From Helicobacteraceae bacterium (lineage in GTDB: Bacteria > Campylobacterota > Campylobacteria > Campylobacterales > Sulfurimonadaceae), in assembly GCA_013138865.1 (NCBI GenBank), contig WTBY01000005.1, positions 157,549 through 221,548 of the forward strand: a stretch of DNA of 64,000 nucleotides. The letters run 5' to 3'. The notes under the pieces were generated by a model. It did not search any database. It worked only from the letters and a program-made list of their open reading frames with translations, and was not told the origin of the DNA. The position numbers and the translations under genes were made by a program. Below are positions 1-9,394 of the stretch, one piece after another (within the stretch, counting starts at the first letter, position 1; each line of letters opens with the position of its first letter).

Positions 1-1332
1 AAATATGATAATTTTGAAAAAATAGACTGGTATAGGTACTCTAAAGAGATAGAGATCTTAAAAGATGAGCAACAAAAGTTAGAAAAAAGTAGTGATATTA
101 TTAAAACTTTAAAAGAACAACTTTTTGAAGTTGAACTCTCTTTGAAAGAGCAAAAGTATGCTTCTATAACTATTTTTAAGAAACTAGGAGAGATTGAAGA
201 GAAAATTAGAAGTGGAGAACTTGAAAAAGATAGCGTTACGATCGTGTTGGAAACTGAGGTAGTTAAAGAGTCGATCGTAGATCACTTAGAGCTACTAAGA
301 GATCAACTGATAAGTAGTAAATTGAATTTAAATACCATCAGATCAACACAAGTTAAATATAGAGAGCATATTCAAAAAGAGATAGAAAGTAAACGGAAAG
401 TATTAGTTAAATCAACAGAGTTAATACTTAAATTACAAGGTGACTTTATAGTTGAGTTTCCTGTACTATCTAAAGAGTTATATGCTAGTGTTGAGTGTTG
501 TGATGAGTTCAATAAAAAGCTATACGAGCTTAAAAAAGATAACTTACCAAAATGGCAGAAAAAGTTTAAGACACTATTTAAAGAGAAAACTATTCAAAAT
601 ATTGTTATGTTGCAAAGCAATTTAGAGTTCTTAGCATCTGAAATAAAAGCAAAAATCAGCACCATAAATAAGTCACTTACAGATATAGAGTATAGCGATG
701 GAACTTTTATAGAGCTTATTACTACACCCTCGAATATAGCAGAGATTAAAGAGTTTAAACAAGAGTTAAAAGAGCTAACATCTGGTGTGATTGATGAAGA
801 TAATATTTATGATGAGTCAAAGTTTTTAAAAATAAAAGAGCTTATAGAACGTTTTAACACTCGTGAGGGTTATAGCGATGTAGACAAAAAGTGGCGTAAG
901 GTTGTAACAGATGTTAGAAAATGGTTTGACTTTAGTGCTAATGAAAAGTATATGAGTGATGGCAGTATAAAAGAACACTATGCCCATAGTGGTGGTAAGT
1001 CAGGTGGGCAAAAAGAGAAACTTGCTTACACTGTTTTGGCTTCATCATTAGCGTATCAATTTGGCTTGGAGCATGACAGAGTTCAAAGTAAGTCATTTCG
1101 ATTTGTTATGATTGATGAGGCATTTGGAAGAGGTAGTGACGAGAGTACAAAATATGCACTAAGTCTGTTTGAAAAACTTAAGTTGCAACTTCTTGTAATT
1201 ACACCTAAACAAAAAATAAATGTTATAGAGCCATTTGTAAATAGTGTTCATTTTGTACATAATAGAGATGGAATGGACTCAACTCTTATAAGTATGAAAA
1301 TTCAAGAGTATATTAAAAATAAGAAAAAATAG
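1..1332 (+). CDS. jetC: Wadjet JetC (SMC-like ATPase), C-terminal part, cut by window start
   Basis: The frame is open from base 1, so the 443 residues seen are only the C-terminal part of a longer protein; JetC proteins are usually about 1100 residues. The visible part is a long Lys/Glu-rich coiled coil followed by an ABC-type head half. The signature loop is SGGKSGGQKEK (about 988-1020) and Walker B with catalytic Glu is VMIDEAFGRGSDES (about 1105-1146). The continuation LAYTVLASSLAYQFG is typical of JetC/MksB-like SMC ATPases. In Wadjet, JetABC form a condensin-like loop extruder that senses small circular DNA and JetD cleaves it. The next gene, jetD, starts two bases after the stop, which fixes the assignment. 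The Walker A half, jetA and jetB should lie upstream of the window. Confidence 0.85.
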   Translation, partial: KYDNFEKIDWYRYSKEIEILKDEQQKLEKSSDIIKTLKEQLFEVELSLKEQKYASITIFKKLGEIEEKIRSGELEKDSVTIVLETEVVKESIVDHLELLRDQLISSKLNLNTIRSTQVKYREHIQKEIESKRKVLVKSTELILKLQGDFIVEFPVLSKELYASVECCDEFNKKLYELKKDNLPKWQKKFKTLFKEKTIQNIVMLQSNLEFLASEIKAKISTINKSLTDIEYSDGTFIELITTPSNIAEIKEFKQELKELTSGVIDEDNIYDESKFLKIKELIERFNTREGYSDVDKKWRKVVTDVRKWFDFSANEKYMSDGSIKEHYAHSGGKSGGQKEKLAYTVLASSLAYQFGLEHDRVQSKSFRFVMIDEAFGRGSDESTKYALSLFEKLKLQLLVITPKQKINVIEPFVNSVHFVHNRDGMDSTLISMKIQEYIKNKKK

Positions 1333-1334
1333 AT

Positions 1335-2492
1335 ATGAATTTTTTTGAGTTAGATGAGGTGTATAAAAAGCTTAATAGACATTATGATAGTGGTGCTATT
1401 TTTAAAAATCATATAGAAAATAGTACAATTTTTCCACTCACAATAAACTTCAAAAAGGTTAAACAAAAAGATATACAAAGCAGTTACTCACAACTTTTAA
1501 GAGATCTTCAACATGCAAAAAACTCTTCGTTTACTCTAATTTATAAGCAACATAATTACAAATCACTAGGAGTACAAAACTTACCTATTGCAGTTTACAT
1601 AGAGTCACTAGAAGAGTTCTTAAAAATTATTATCAAGAAAGATGAATATATTTTATTTGTAGAGTTGTACATAAGAACAACTAAACTCTACCCAACATTG
1701 AAACAATTTTTTATAAATAGGCCTATGGTGATTTTAGAGTATAAGTATGAGTGGGAAAATTTCTACAAAATAGTAGATTTTTTTTTAAGGAATAGTTCTG
1801 CAAATATTTATATAAGAGAGATAAGTTTAGAGAGTGTTGATACAAAATATATTCAAAAATATAAAAAGATTATTGATATACTTATATCAACCATAACACA
1901 AAATGAGTCTCTGAAGTCACTTAGTGATTTTAGTTTTGAAAAGAAGTATAATCTTAAATACCCACTTGCTCAAATAAGTTTTAGAGTACTTGATAAGAAG
2001 TTGAAAATAGCAAATTTGACTCATTTGAGCATTCCTATTAATGAGTTTGACTCTTTAAACATTGAGTGTAAAAAGGTTTTTATAGTTGAGAATAAGATTA
2101 CATTTTTATCTTTTTTTGATGTAGAAAACAGTATTGTTCTCTTTGGTAGTGGTTATGGTATAAGTGTGTTAAAAAATGTAAAATGGCTTCAAAGAAAAGA
2201 GATATACTATTGGGGTGATATTGACCTAGATGGTTTTGCAATTCTTTCACAAGCTAGAGGTTATTTTGCTAATATAAGATCAATTTTTATGGATGAAAAG
2301 ACGATAGACATGTTTAAAAATTCAGCTACTTCCTACAAAGGTTCAAAAGAGGTAGTTCTAACAAATTTAAGTGAAGATGAGCAGTTGATCTATACGCGTC
2401 TACAGAATGAATTCTATGGAATAAATTTTAGGTTAGAACAAGAAAAATTACCATTTAATTATATAAAAAGTGAGATTTTAAACTATGAATAA
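1335..2492 (+). CDS. jetD: Wadjet JetD, Toprim-type DNA-cleaving subunit
   Basis: This 385-residue protein matches JetD in length and plan: an N-terminal DUF3322-like half followed by a C-terminal DUF2220 Toprim domain. The Toprim Glu motif is FIVENKITF (Glu252) and the metal-binding DxD is in YYWGDIDLDGFAILSQ (Asp295, Asp297, with Asp299 next). In characterised Wadjet systems JetD is the topoisomerase VI-like nuclease that cuts plasmids once JetABC has extruded them. It sits directly behind jetC (2-base gap), and its last eight bases overlap the start of pglE. A run of nine T (1778-1786) lies inside the gene and is a possible slippage site. No frameshift is visible, so the gene appears intact. 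Confidence 0.88.
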   Translation: MNFFELDEVYKKLNRHYDSGAIFKNHIENSTIFPLTINFKKVKQKDIQSSYSQLLRDLQHAKNSSFTLIYKQHNYKSLGVQNLPIAVYIESLEEFLKIIIKKDEYILFVELYIRTTKLYPTLKQFFINRPMVILEYKYEWENFYKIVDFFLRNSSANIYIREISLESVDTKYIQKYKKIIDILISTITQNESLKSLSDFSFEKKYNLKYPLAQISFRVLDKKLKIANLTHLSIPINEFDSLNIECKKVFIVENKITFLSFFDVENSIVLFGSGYGISVLKNVKWLQRKEIYYWGDIDLDGFAILSQARGYFANIRSIFMDEKTIDMFKNSATSYKGSKEVVLTNLSEDEQLIYTRLQNEFYGINFRLEQEKLPFNYIKSEILNYE

Positions 2493-3591
2493 AAGACTAT
2501 TCCTTTCAGCACCACACATGAGTGGTCATGAACAAGAGTATATAGCAAATGTTTTTGAGAGTAACTATATAGCTCCACTTGGTGAGTATGTTAACAAGTT
2601 TGAGAAGAGTATTAAAGAGTACACTTCAACTCCAAATGCACTTGCACTTAATAGTGGAACATCGGCTCTTCATTTAGCACTTAGAATTTTAGGAATAGGT
2701 GAGGGTGATGAGGTGCTAGCTTCTACTTTTACATTTATAGGTTCTATTAATGCGATCATATATCAAGGTGCAGAGCCTGTCTTTATTGATAGTGACTATG
2801 AGTCTTGGAATATTTCACCTAAACTTTTAAGAGAATACTTAACAACTACGAATAAAATGCCTAAAGCTTTAATACTCACACATCTATATGGTCAGTGTGC
2901 TGATATTGAAAATATTGCTAGTATCTGTAAAGAGTTTGGTGTTTATCTGATCGAAGATGCAGCAGAATCTTTAGGTGCTACTTTTAACAAAAAACATAGT
3001 GGTACTTTTGGAGAGTTTGGAGTTTACAGTTTTAATGGAAATAAAATTTTAACTACTAGTGGTGGTGGTATGCTTATTTCAGCAAATGAAGAACATATTA
3101 AAAAAGCTATGTTCTATTCAACTCAAGCAAGAGAGCAAGAAGTCTACTATGAGCATAATGAGTATGGTTATAATTACAGAATGAGTAATGTACTTTCAGC
3201 GATCGGAGTTGCACAGATGGAAGTTATAGAAGAGAGAGTAGTTCAAAAAAGAGCTATTTTTGATCTTTATAAAAAATATCTTTCAGAAGTAGAAGAGATC
3301 TCTTTTATGCCTGAACTTGCAAATTCGAGAGGGAATAGATGGTTAAGTACGATCACATTTGAAAAAACTGACTATAACCTAGTGATGAAAGCTCTAGAAG
3401 AGATAAATGCGGAGTCACGTCCACTATGGAAGCCAATGCATGCACAACCTCTTTTTAAGGACTCTAAATCACTATTAAATGGTGTAAGTGATGATCTCTT
3501 TAGTAGAGGACTTTGTCTTCCAAGTAGTACAACTATGAGCGAAGATGATATTAAAAGAGTTTGTGAAGTTATTAAAGCTTGTTGTGTTTAA
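2485..3591 (+). CDS. pglE: PglE-like UDP-sugar aminotransferase (DegT/DnrJ/EryC1 family)
   Basis: This 368-residue PLP enzyme closely resembles Campylobacter PglE, which converts the UDP-4-keto-6-deoxy-GlcNAc made by PglF into the 4-amino sugar on the way to UDP-di-N-acetylbacillosamine. The N-terminus (LSAPHMSGHEQEYI, then SNYIAPLGEYVNKFE) is the typical family opening. The PLP-phosphate loop is ALNSGTSALHLAL, the cofactor Asp is in LIEDAAESLGA, and the Schiff-base lysine is Lys187 in YSFNGNKILTTSGGG. The start ATG lies inside the last codons of jetD (ATGAATAA), so it is probably co-transcribed with the defence genes. Its 3' end overlaps the 3' end of pglF on the opposite strand by 20 bases. 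Confidence 0.87.
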   Translation: MNKRLFLSAPHMSGHEQEYIANVFESNYIAPLGEYVNKFEKSIKEYTSTPNALALNSGTSALHLALRILGIGEGDEVLASTFTFIGSINAIIYQGAEPVFIDSDYESWNISPKLLREYLTTTNKMPKALILTHLYGQCADIENIASICKEFGVYLIEDAAESLGATFNKKHSGTFGEFGVYSFNGNKILTTSGGGMLISANEEHIKKAMFYSTQAREQEVYYEHNEYGYNYRMSNVLSAIGVAQMEVIEERVVQKRAIFDLYKKYLSEVEEISFMPELANSRGNRWLSTITFEKTDYNLVMKALEEINAESRPLWKPMHAQPLFKDSKSLLNGVSDDLFSRGLCLPSSTTMSEDDIKRVCEVIKACCV

Positions 3592-5302
3592 ACTCTGGCA
3601 CAATCTCTTTAAGTTTTTCTAGTTTATGAGAAGAGTTTACTAACTCTTCAATATCTTTATTTAATTTATCAATATCATATATAGTTGTAGCACCAACCAT
3701 AATTGATCCATATTTTGTCTTCTCTTCGCTATCATCTAAAAGTAGCTCTTCGTATAGCTTTTCACCTTTTCTTAAACCAGTAAACTTTATCTCTATATCT
3801 TTTGCACCACTAAGCTCAATCATACGTGTTGCTAGGTCTACTATCTTAATTGGTTCACCCATATCAAGAATAAAGATCTCTTTTCCACGTGCGATCGAAG
3901 CTGTTTGAAGGACTAGTTCACAAGCTTCAGGTATAAGCATAAAGTAACGAGTTATATCTTTATGTGTAACGGTAATTGGACCACCTCTCTCAATTTGTGA
4001 TCTAAACTTTGGTATAACACTACCGCTACTACCTAAAACATTACCAAACCTAACAGCTGATATTTCAGTTTTATTTGAAGTTACATTTTGAGCATACAGT
4101 TCACAAATTCTTTTTGTTGTTCCCATAACATTTGTAGGACGAACTGCTTTATCTGTTGAGATTAAGATAAATTTTTTAATACCATACTTAATAGCTAAAT
4201 CAATAGAATTCTTAGTTCCTATGATATTATTTTCAATCGCTATTTTAATATTTTCTTCCACAAGAGGAACATGTTTGTATGCAGCTGCATGAATGAGTAG
4301 TTCTATAGAGTTATTTTTAAATACTTCTTCAAAAGCTTGAAGGTTTGTAACTGAACACATAATTGAGCTTATATTATAAGCTGATAACTCTTCACTGATT
4401 GAGTAAAGGTTAAACTCACTATGATCAAGCAGTATAATTTTAGAAGCACCATAAGAGGCACACTGTCTAGCAATTTCACTACCTATACTCCCACCAGCTC
4501 CTGTAATAAGTATAGTTTTAGAAGATATAAATTTTTTAATGCTTTGCTTATCTAAGTCTTTTGGATGACGTGCTAGTAAGTCTTCAACTGTTACATCTTT
4601 TAGTTGTGAGTAGAACTCTTCATCTCTTAGAATAGTATCAAGTGAAGGAAGAATTTTTATCTCTTTAAAAAATTCACTCAACTCTTCATATATTTTTTGA
4701 ATTTCTATTTTAGGAGCACTAGGAATTGCGATCACTAGTAGGTCAAGTTTTTTATTTTCAACTCTATTTTTAAGAGTTTGTTTTGAGATAATAGAGATAT
4801 TATCAATAGATCGTTTTTGCAAAGCTATATTGTCATCAACAAAAAACTCTATTTTGTAAAGGCTATGTCTAAACTCCTCTTCAAGTTTTATACCAGCGTC
4901 ACCAGCACCATAAATAACAGCACTCTTTGTTTTAACTGTTTTACTTTTATTTATGAAGTAGTAGTAAGAGTACATTAAAAATGTCATAGAAAAAAGATAA
5001 AAGAATAGTTCAGAAGCAAAAAATGCTATTCTTACTTCACCATAAAAAAAAGGCATATAAAGGGCAAAAGCACTTATATAGACAACACTCTTTAGAAGAA
5101 ATGTTTTTTGAGTAGATTTTGACCAACTTAATGAGTAGTCTTTAAAAATAAAGAATGATGCTAGAAAGCGAATAGATATAATTGTTACAACAAGCGTAGT
5201 ATCAAAAGGTTTATGAAATATAAAAAACGTCCACCAAAAGGTTACAAAACTTAGTAGCGCTATTACTAAAAAGTTAAGTACCCTTTTGTCGAGACTAAAC
5301 AT
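3572..5302 (-). CDS. pglF: PglF-like membrane UDP-GlcNAc 4,6-dehydratase
   Basis: This 576-residue protein has the PglF/WbpM/CapD layout. About four N-terminal membrane segments (residues 8-115) are followed by a CoA-binding-like Rossmann fold (AVIYGAGDAGIKL near 130) and a C-terminal SDR dehydratase. The NAD motif is LITGAGGSIGSEI, and the family active-site segment is STDKAVRPTNVMGTTKR, where the usual Tyr is replaced by Met as in PglF/FlaA1. It makes UDP-4-keto-6-deoxy-GlcNAc, the substrate for the convergent pglE. The start is three bases after aroG stops, so the two are transcribed together. The gene tail runs into pglE with a 20-base antisense overlap and no room for a terminator. Confidence 0.88.
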   Translation of the reverse strand: MFSLDKRVLNFLVIALLSFVTFWWTFFIFHKPFDTTLVVTIISIRFLASFFIFKDYSLSWSKSTQKTFLLKSVVYISAFALYMPFFYGEVRIAFFASELFFYLFSMTFLMYSYYYFINKSKTVKTKSAVIYGAGDAGIKLEEEFRHSLYKIEFFVDDNIALQKRSIDNISIISKQTLKNRVENKKLDLLVIAIPSAPKIEIQKIYEELSEFFKEIKILPSLDTILRDEEFYSQLKDVTVEDLLARHPKDLDKQSIKKFISSKTILITGAGGSIGSEIARQCASYGASKIILLDHSEFNLYSISEELSAYNISSIMCSVTNLQAFEEVFKNNSIELLIHAAAYKHVPLVEENIKIAIENNIIGTKNSIDLAIKYGIKKFILISTDKAVRPTNVMGTTKRICELYAQNVTSNKTEISAVRFGNVLGSSGSVIPKFRSQIERGGPITVTHKDITRYFMLIPEACELVLQTASIARGKEIFILDMGEPIKIVDLATRMIELSGAKDIEIKFTGLRKGEKLYEELLLDDSEEKTKYGSIMVGATTIYDIDKLNKDIEELVNSSHKLEKLKEIVPEFKHNKL

Positions 5303-5305
5303 TAA

Positions 5306-6655
5306 CTATTTTTTTGCCTCTTTAAGAGTGTCAGCAATCATAAATGCTAACTCTAAAGATTGATCAGCATTAAGACGAGGGTCACAGTGTGTATGGTAAC
5401 GAGCTTTTAAATCGTCTTCACTTATTTGAAAAGATCCACCAATACACTCAGTTACATTTTTACCAGTCATCTCAAAGTGAACACCACCTGCAACTGTTCC
5501 TTCTGCTTTATGAACTTGGAAGAACTGTTTCATCTCTTTTAAAACTGATTCAACCGCGCGAGTTTTGTAGCCATTGCTAGTTTTTACAGTATTACCATGC
5601 ATTGGATCACAACTCCAAAGTACTTTTTTACCTTCACGCTCAACTGCTTGAACAAGTTTCGGCATACCCTCAGCAACACCATCTGCGCCCATACGAACTA
5701 TTACATTCATGCGACCAGCTTCATTTTCAGGGTTAAGAATATCTATTAGTTTTATAAGATCATCAGGATCCATACTCGGACCTGCTTTAACACCGATCGG
5801 ATTTTGAATTCCTCTCATGTACTCAATGTGAGCACCATCTAGTTGGCGAGTACGATCACCGATCCACAACATATGAGCTGAAACATCGTACCACTCACCA
5901 GTAATAGAGTCTTGACGAGTGAAAGCCTCTTCATATGGTAAAAGTAGTGCTTCATGTGCTGTATAAAAATCAGTTTCACGAAGAGTTCTATATGTTTTAG
6001 AACTAACTCCACAAGCTTCCATAAAACGAAGAGAATCACCTATACCATTTGCTAGTTCTTCATACTTGTTACTCATCTCTTTTTGAGAAGCAAAACCTAA
6101 GTTCCACTCATTTACCTGTTTTAGATCAGCTAAACCACCTGTTGCAAAGGCACGTAAAAGGTTTAGTGTTGCAACTGATTGGTTATATGCTTTAACCATA
6201 CGTTCAGGGTCTGGAATACGTGCATCTGCAGTAAAATCATTTCCATTAATGATATCACCACGATATGATGGAAGAGTTATTCCATTAACAGTCTCCTCAT
6301 CAGAAGAGCGTGGTTTTGCAAATTGCCCACCCATACGACCAATTTTAACAACAGGAGTTCCACTTGCATATGTCATAACAGCAGACATCTGTAAAAAAAG
6401 TTTAAATGTATCACGAATATTGTCTGCTTTGAATTCACTAAAGCTCTCAGCACAGTCGCCACCTTGAAGTAAAAATGCTTTTCCTTCACTAGCCAGTGCT
6501 AACTGTTTTTTTAAGTTTCTAGCTTCACCTGCAAAAACAAGAGGTGGATAATTTTTTAGTTGCTCTTCTACTCTTTTTAGTGCTTCTTGATTAGGATAAG
6601 TTGGTTGTTGTAATATTGGAAAATTTCTCCAACTAGATGGACTCCAAGTGCTCAT
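5306..6655 (-). CDS. aroG: 3-deoxy-7-phosphoheptulonate synthase, class II
   Basis: This 449-residue protein belongs to the class II (plant/mycobacterial-type) DAHP synthases. It condenses phosphoenolpyruvate with erythrose 4-phosphate in the first step of the shikimate pathway. The family start [19 protein letters not shown] is followed by [11 protein letters not shown], which carries the metal-binding cysteine. [14 protein letters not shown] and the C-terminal [19 protein letters not shown] and [16 protein letters not shown] segments complete the active site. Length is normal. It is the first gene of a minus-strand pair with pglF and diverges from cvpA across a 104-base gap. An AAGG ribosome-binding sequence lies just upstream of the ATG. 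Confidence 0.95.
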   Translation of the reverse strand: MSTWSPSSWRNFPILQQPTYPNQEALKRVEEQLKNYPPLVFAGEARNLKKQLALASEGKAFLLQGGDCAESFSEFKADNIRDTFKLFLQMSAVMTYASGTPVVKIGRMGGQFAKPRSSDEETVNGITLPSYRGDIINGNDFTADARIPDPERMVKAYNQSVATLNLLRAFATGGLADLKQVNEWNLGFASQKEMSNKYEELANGIGDSLRFMEACGVSSKTYRTLRETDFYTAHEALLLPYEEAFTRQDSITGEWYDVSAHMLWIGDRTRQLDGAHIEYMRGIQNPIGVKAGPSMDPDDLIKLIDILNPENEAGRMNVIVRMGADGVAEGMPKLVQAVEREGKKVLWSCDPMHGNTVKTSNGYKTRAVESVLKEMKQFFQVHKAEGTVAGGVHFEMTGKNVTECIGGSFQISEDDLKARYHTHCDPRLNADQSLELAFMIADTLKEAKK

Positions 6656-6726
6656 AATAAAACCTTAATTTATATATATTTTGCGCACATATTATCTAAA
6701 AAAAGCTAGTTTTATGCTTTAAAATG

Positions 6727-6732
6727 TATAAT
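6727..6732 (+). promoter_or_regulatory. -10 box of the cvpA-fur-lysS run
   Basis: TGTATAAT, an extended -10 sequence, lies 27 bases before the cvpA start in the divergent aroG/cvpA gap. Campylobacterota sigma-70 promoters often have a TATAAT box with AT-rich upstream DNA and no clear -35, which fits here. Confidence 0.6.
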
Positions 6733-6759
6733 TGCGCAATTTAATAAGCGGATATTTTA

Positions 6760-7380
6760 ATGGAATTTAACTATTTTGATGTAATAGTAGGCTCAATTGT
6801 ACTTCTCTTAGGTTTAAAAGGAATTATAAATGGTTTCTTTAAAGAGCTTTTTGGTCTTATAGGTATAGTTGGTGGTATTTTTGTAGCTTCACGTTTTAGT
6901 GAGCCAGTAGGTACATTTGTAAGTGATCTAATTTTTAAATTTGATAGCTCTTCTGCTATTGATTTTACAGGTTTTGTCATATCTTTAGCCCTGTTTTGGG
7001 CTTTAATGTTAGTTCTTGGAGCTACCTTCACAAAGCTTAGTGCAATAAGCGGTTTAGGTCCAGTAGATAAGTTCTTTGGTTTTGTAGTTGGAAGTGGAAA
7101 ATTCTTTTTAATAGCAGCTGTGATCGCTTACGCAATTTTTAACATAAAAGCAGTTGCTAACCAGTTAGAGCCTATGATGCAAAAAAGTATTTTACTACCT
7201 ATTCTAGTAGAAACGGGTGGGTACATTATGAAAATTGATCCAACATCAATGAGTAAACAAGTTAGTGATAGTGTTAAAAGTGCTACTGACTCTGTTCAAG
7301 ATAGTGTAAGTCAAGAAGCTAAAAAACAAGCTATTAAAATAAAGAGTGAAGTTGAAGCTCAGTTAAAAGGAAGTAAATAG
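6760..7380 (+). CDS. cvpA: CvpA family inner-membrane protein
   Basis: This 206-residue protein has four predicted membrane helices in its first 140 residues and the CvpA-family pattern (FDVIVGSIVLLLGLKG, then GFFKELFGLIGIVGG, and later GLGPVDKFFGFVVG). The last 60 residues are a charged, helical cytoplasmic tail rich in Ser, Val and Lys. CvpA is linked to colicin V production and envelope stress tolerance in enterobacteria; its biochemical role is unclear. It opens a plus-strand run and ends directly against the fur start codon, with TAG followed at once by ATG, which suggests translational coupling. Confidence 0.85.
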   Translation: MEFNYFDVIVGSIVLLLGLKGIINGFFKELFGLIGIVGGIFVASRFSEPVGTFVSDLIFKFDSSSAIDFTGFVISLALFWALMLVLGATFTKLSAISGLGPVDKFFGFVVGSGKFFLIAAVIAYAIFNIKAVANQLEPMMQKSILLPILVETGGYIMKIDPTSMSKQVSDSVKSATDSVQDSVSQEAKKQAIKIKSEVEAQLKGSK

Positions 7381-7827
7381 ATGAATAAAACTATTAATTA
7401 TGACAAACTTTTAGAGGAGTTTAAAACAGTTCTAAAAGACAATTCACTCAAATTTACTATTCAACGTGAAGTTATTTTAGAGACGCTTTATAACTCAGAC
7501 GAGCACTTAACACCAGAAGCTCTTTTATCTCTTATCCAGAGTAATAACCCAGACTTCAACACTGGAATCGCTACAATTTACAGAACACTTACTCTACTTG
7601 AAGACTCAAATATGGTTACATCACTCTCTTTTGGAGCATCTGGAAAGAAGTATGAACTTGGTATGAAAGAACACCATGATCATATGATATGTACAAAATG
7701 TAACACTATTATAGAGTTTGTAGATGATGACATAGAAAAACGTCAACATATAATCGCTGATGAAGCAGGTTTCAAGCTTCTAGACCACTCAATGCAGATG
7801 TACGGCATCTGTAAAAACTGTCAATAA
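7381..7827 (+). CDS. fur: Ferric uptake regulator Fur
   Basis: This 148-residue protein is a Fur-family metalloregulator of normal length. The winged-helix DNA-binding half contains [15 protein letters not shown] (about 65-79). The dimerisation and metal half has the HHDH motif (98-101) followed by two CxxC pairs, Cys104/Cys107 and Cys144/Cys147, as in zinc-structured Fur of Campylobacter and Helicobacter. It is expected to repress iron-uptake genes with Fe(II). It sits between cvpA and lysS with essentially no gaps, an order seen in related Campylobacterota. PerR is the main alternative; the overall sequence favours Fur. Confidence 0.88.
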   Translation: MNKTINYDKLLEEFKTVLKDNSLKFTIQREVILETLYNSDEHLTPEALLSLIQSNNPDFNTGIATIYRTLTLLEDSNMVTSLSFGASGKKYELGMKEHHDHMICTKCNTIIEFVDDDIEKRQHIIADEAGFKLLDHSMQMYGICKNCQ

Positions 7828-7841
7828 TTAAAGGATCAAAT

Positions 7842-9350
7842 TTGCCATTTACTAACCCACTAGTTCAACAAAGAATAGAAAAAGTTCAAAAGTTAAAAGA
7901 TTTAGGTATTAATCCTTACTCAAATGAGTCTAAAAGAAACTCTACGATCGCTAAGTTTATAAACGTTAATTCTGACATAGAGTCACAACCTGATCGTAGA
8001 GCTGAGCATAGACACTATACAGTCTCTGGTAGAATGAAGCTTTATAGAATTATGGGAAAAGCTGCATTTATAAATATTGAAGATGAGAGTGGAAGCTTAC
8101 AGCTATATGTATCTCGAGACAATTTACCTGAGGGCTTTTATAATAGTATTAAAAAGCTTATAGAAGTTGGTGATATTATAGAGGTTACTGGTTACCCATT
8201 TATGACACAAAAAGATGAGCTTACTCTTCATGTGGATGAGCTTAATATTTTAACAAAAGCGATCACACCATTACCTGAAAAATATCATGGAATTCAAGAC
8301 AAAGAGTTACGTTACCGTCAACGTTACCTTGACTTAATTATGAATTCAGAAGTGCGTAAGACTTTTCATACAAGAAGTAAAGTTATCTCTTTAACTCGTC
8401 GCTTCTTTGAAGATAAAGGCTTTTTAGAAGTTGAAACTCCTATGATGCATCCGATCGCAGGTGGAGCAAATGCTAAGCCGTTTGTTACACACCACAATGC
8501 GCTAGGAATTGACAGATATTTAAGAATTGCACCAGAGCTCTACTTAAAACGTCTGATCGTTGGTGGATTTGAAGCAGTTTTTGAGATTAACCGTAACTTT
8601 AGAAATGAGGGAATGGATGCAACTCATAACCCAGAGTTTACTTCGATAGAGTTTTATTGGGCTTATAAAACATATAAGGATCTAATAACGATCACAAAAG
8701 AGTACTTTGAGTATTTATTTGAGCATTTAGATCTTCCTACTGTACTACCTTACGGTGAAGCAGAAATAGACTTTTCAAAATTCAGTGAAATTGGACTTGT
8801 TACTTCATTAAGTGAAATAGGTGGTGTCCCAGCTGAGATCGTGAATGATCGTGAACAAATAATAGCTTATTTAAAAGAGAAAAAAGTAAAAGTAAATGAG
8901 CAGATGAACTTAGGTCAACTACAAGCAGAGCTTTTCGATGAATATGTAGAAGCTAAACTAATTAACCCAACTTTCATAACAGAGTACCCAGTTGAGATCT
9001 CTCCACTAGCACGAAGAAGTGATGAAAATCCAGCGGTCACAGAGCGTTTCGAGCTTTTCATAGCTGGAAAAGAGATCGCTAATGCATTCTCAGAGTTAAA
9101 TGACCCAGTTGATCAATACAACCGTTTTAAAGAGCAAGTAGATGCTAAAGACGCTGGTGGAGATGATGAAGCTCATGAGATGGACGAAGACTTTGTAACA
9201 GCACTAAGCTATGGTATGGCTCCAACAGCAGGACAAGGGATCGGAATAGACAGACTTGTTATGATGTTGACAAATCAACATACTATTCGTGACGTTCTAC
9301 TTTTCCCTGCTATGAAGCCTATTCACAATGAAGTTAAAGAAGAAGAGTAA
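7842..9350 (+). CDS. lysS: Lysyl-tRNA synthetase, class II
   Basis: This 502-residue protein has an N-terminal OB-fold anticodon-binding domain (about 55-150) and a class II catalytic domain. Motif 2 is [20 protein letters not shown], and motif 3 is [13 protein letters not shown] near the C-terminus. It charges tRNA-Lys. The start is a TTG preceded by AAGGAT at the right distance (7831-7836); no ATG fits the N-terminus. It lies 14 bases after fur. Confidence 0.96.
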   Translation: MPFTNPLVQQRIEKVQKLKDLGINPYSNESKRNSTIAKFINVNSDIESQPDRRAEHRHYTVSGRMKLYRIMGKAAFINIEDESGSLQLYVSRDNLPEGFYNSIKKLIEVGDIIEVTGYPFMTQKDELTLHVDELNILTKAITPLPEKYHGIQDKELRYRQRYLDLIMNSEVRKTFHTRSKVISLTRRFFEDKGFLEVETPMMHPIAGGANAKPFVTHHNALGIDRYLRIAPELYLKRLIVGGFEAVFEINRNFRNEGMDATHNPEFTSIEFYWAYKTYKDLITITKEYFEYLFEHLDLPTVLPYGEAEIDFSKFSEIGLVTSLSEIGGVPAEIVNDREQIIAYLKEKKVKVNEQMNLGQLQAELFDEYVEAKLINPTFITEYPVEISPLARRSDENPAVTERFELFIAGKEIANAFSELNDPVDQYNRFKEQVDAKDAGGDDEAHEMDEDFVTALSYGMAPTAGQGIGIDRLVMMLTNQHTIRDVLLFPAMKPIHNEVKEEE

Positions 9351-9394
9351 ATATAATTATTGTAAATAATATTTTCAGATAAAAGAGAGCTAAA

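Noticed and set aside
1..1332. SbcC or RecN for the first ATPase
   Set aside because: The head sequence and the directly following jetD gene point to JetC.
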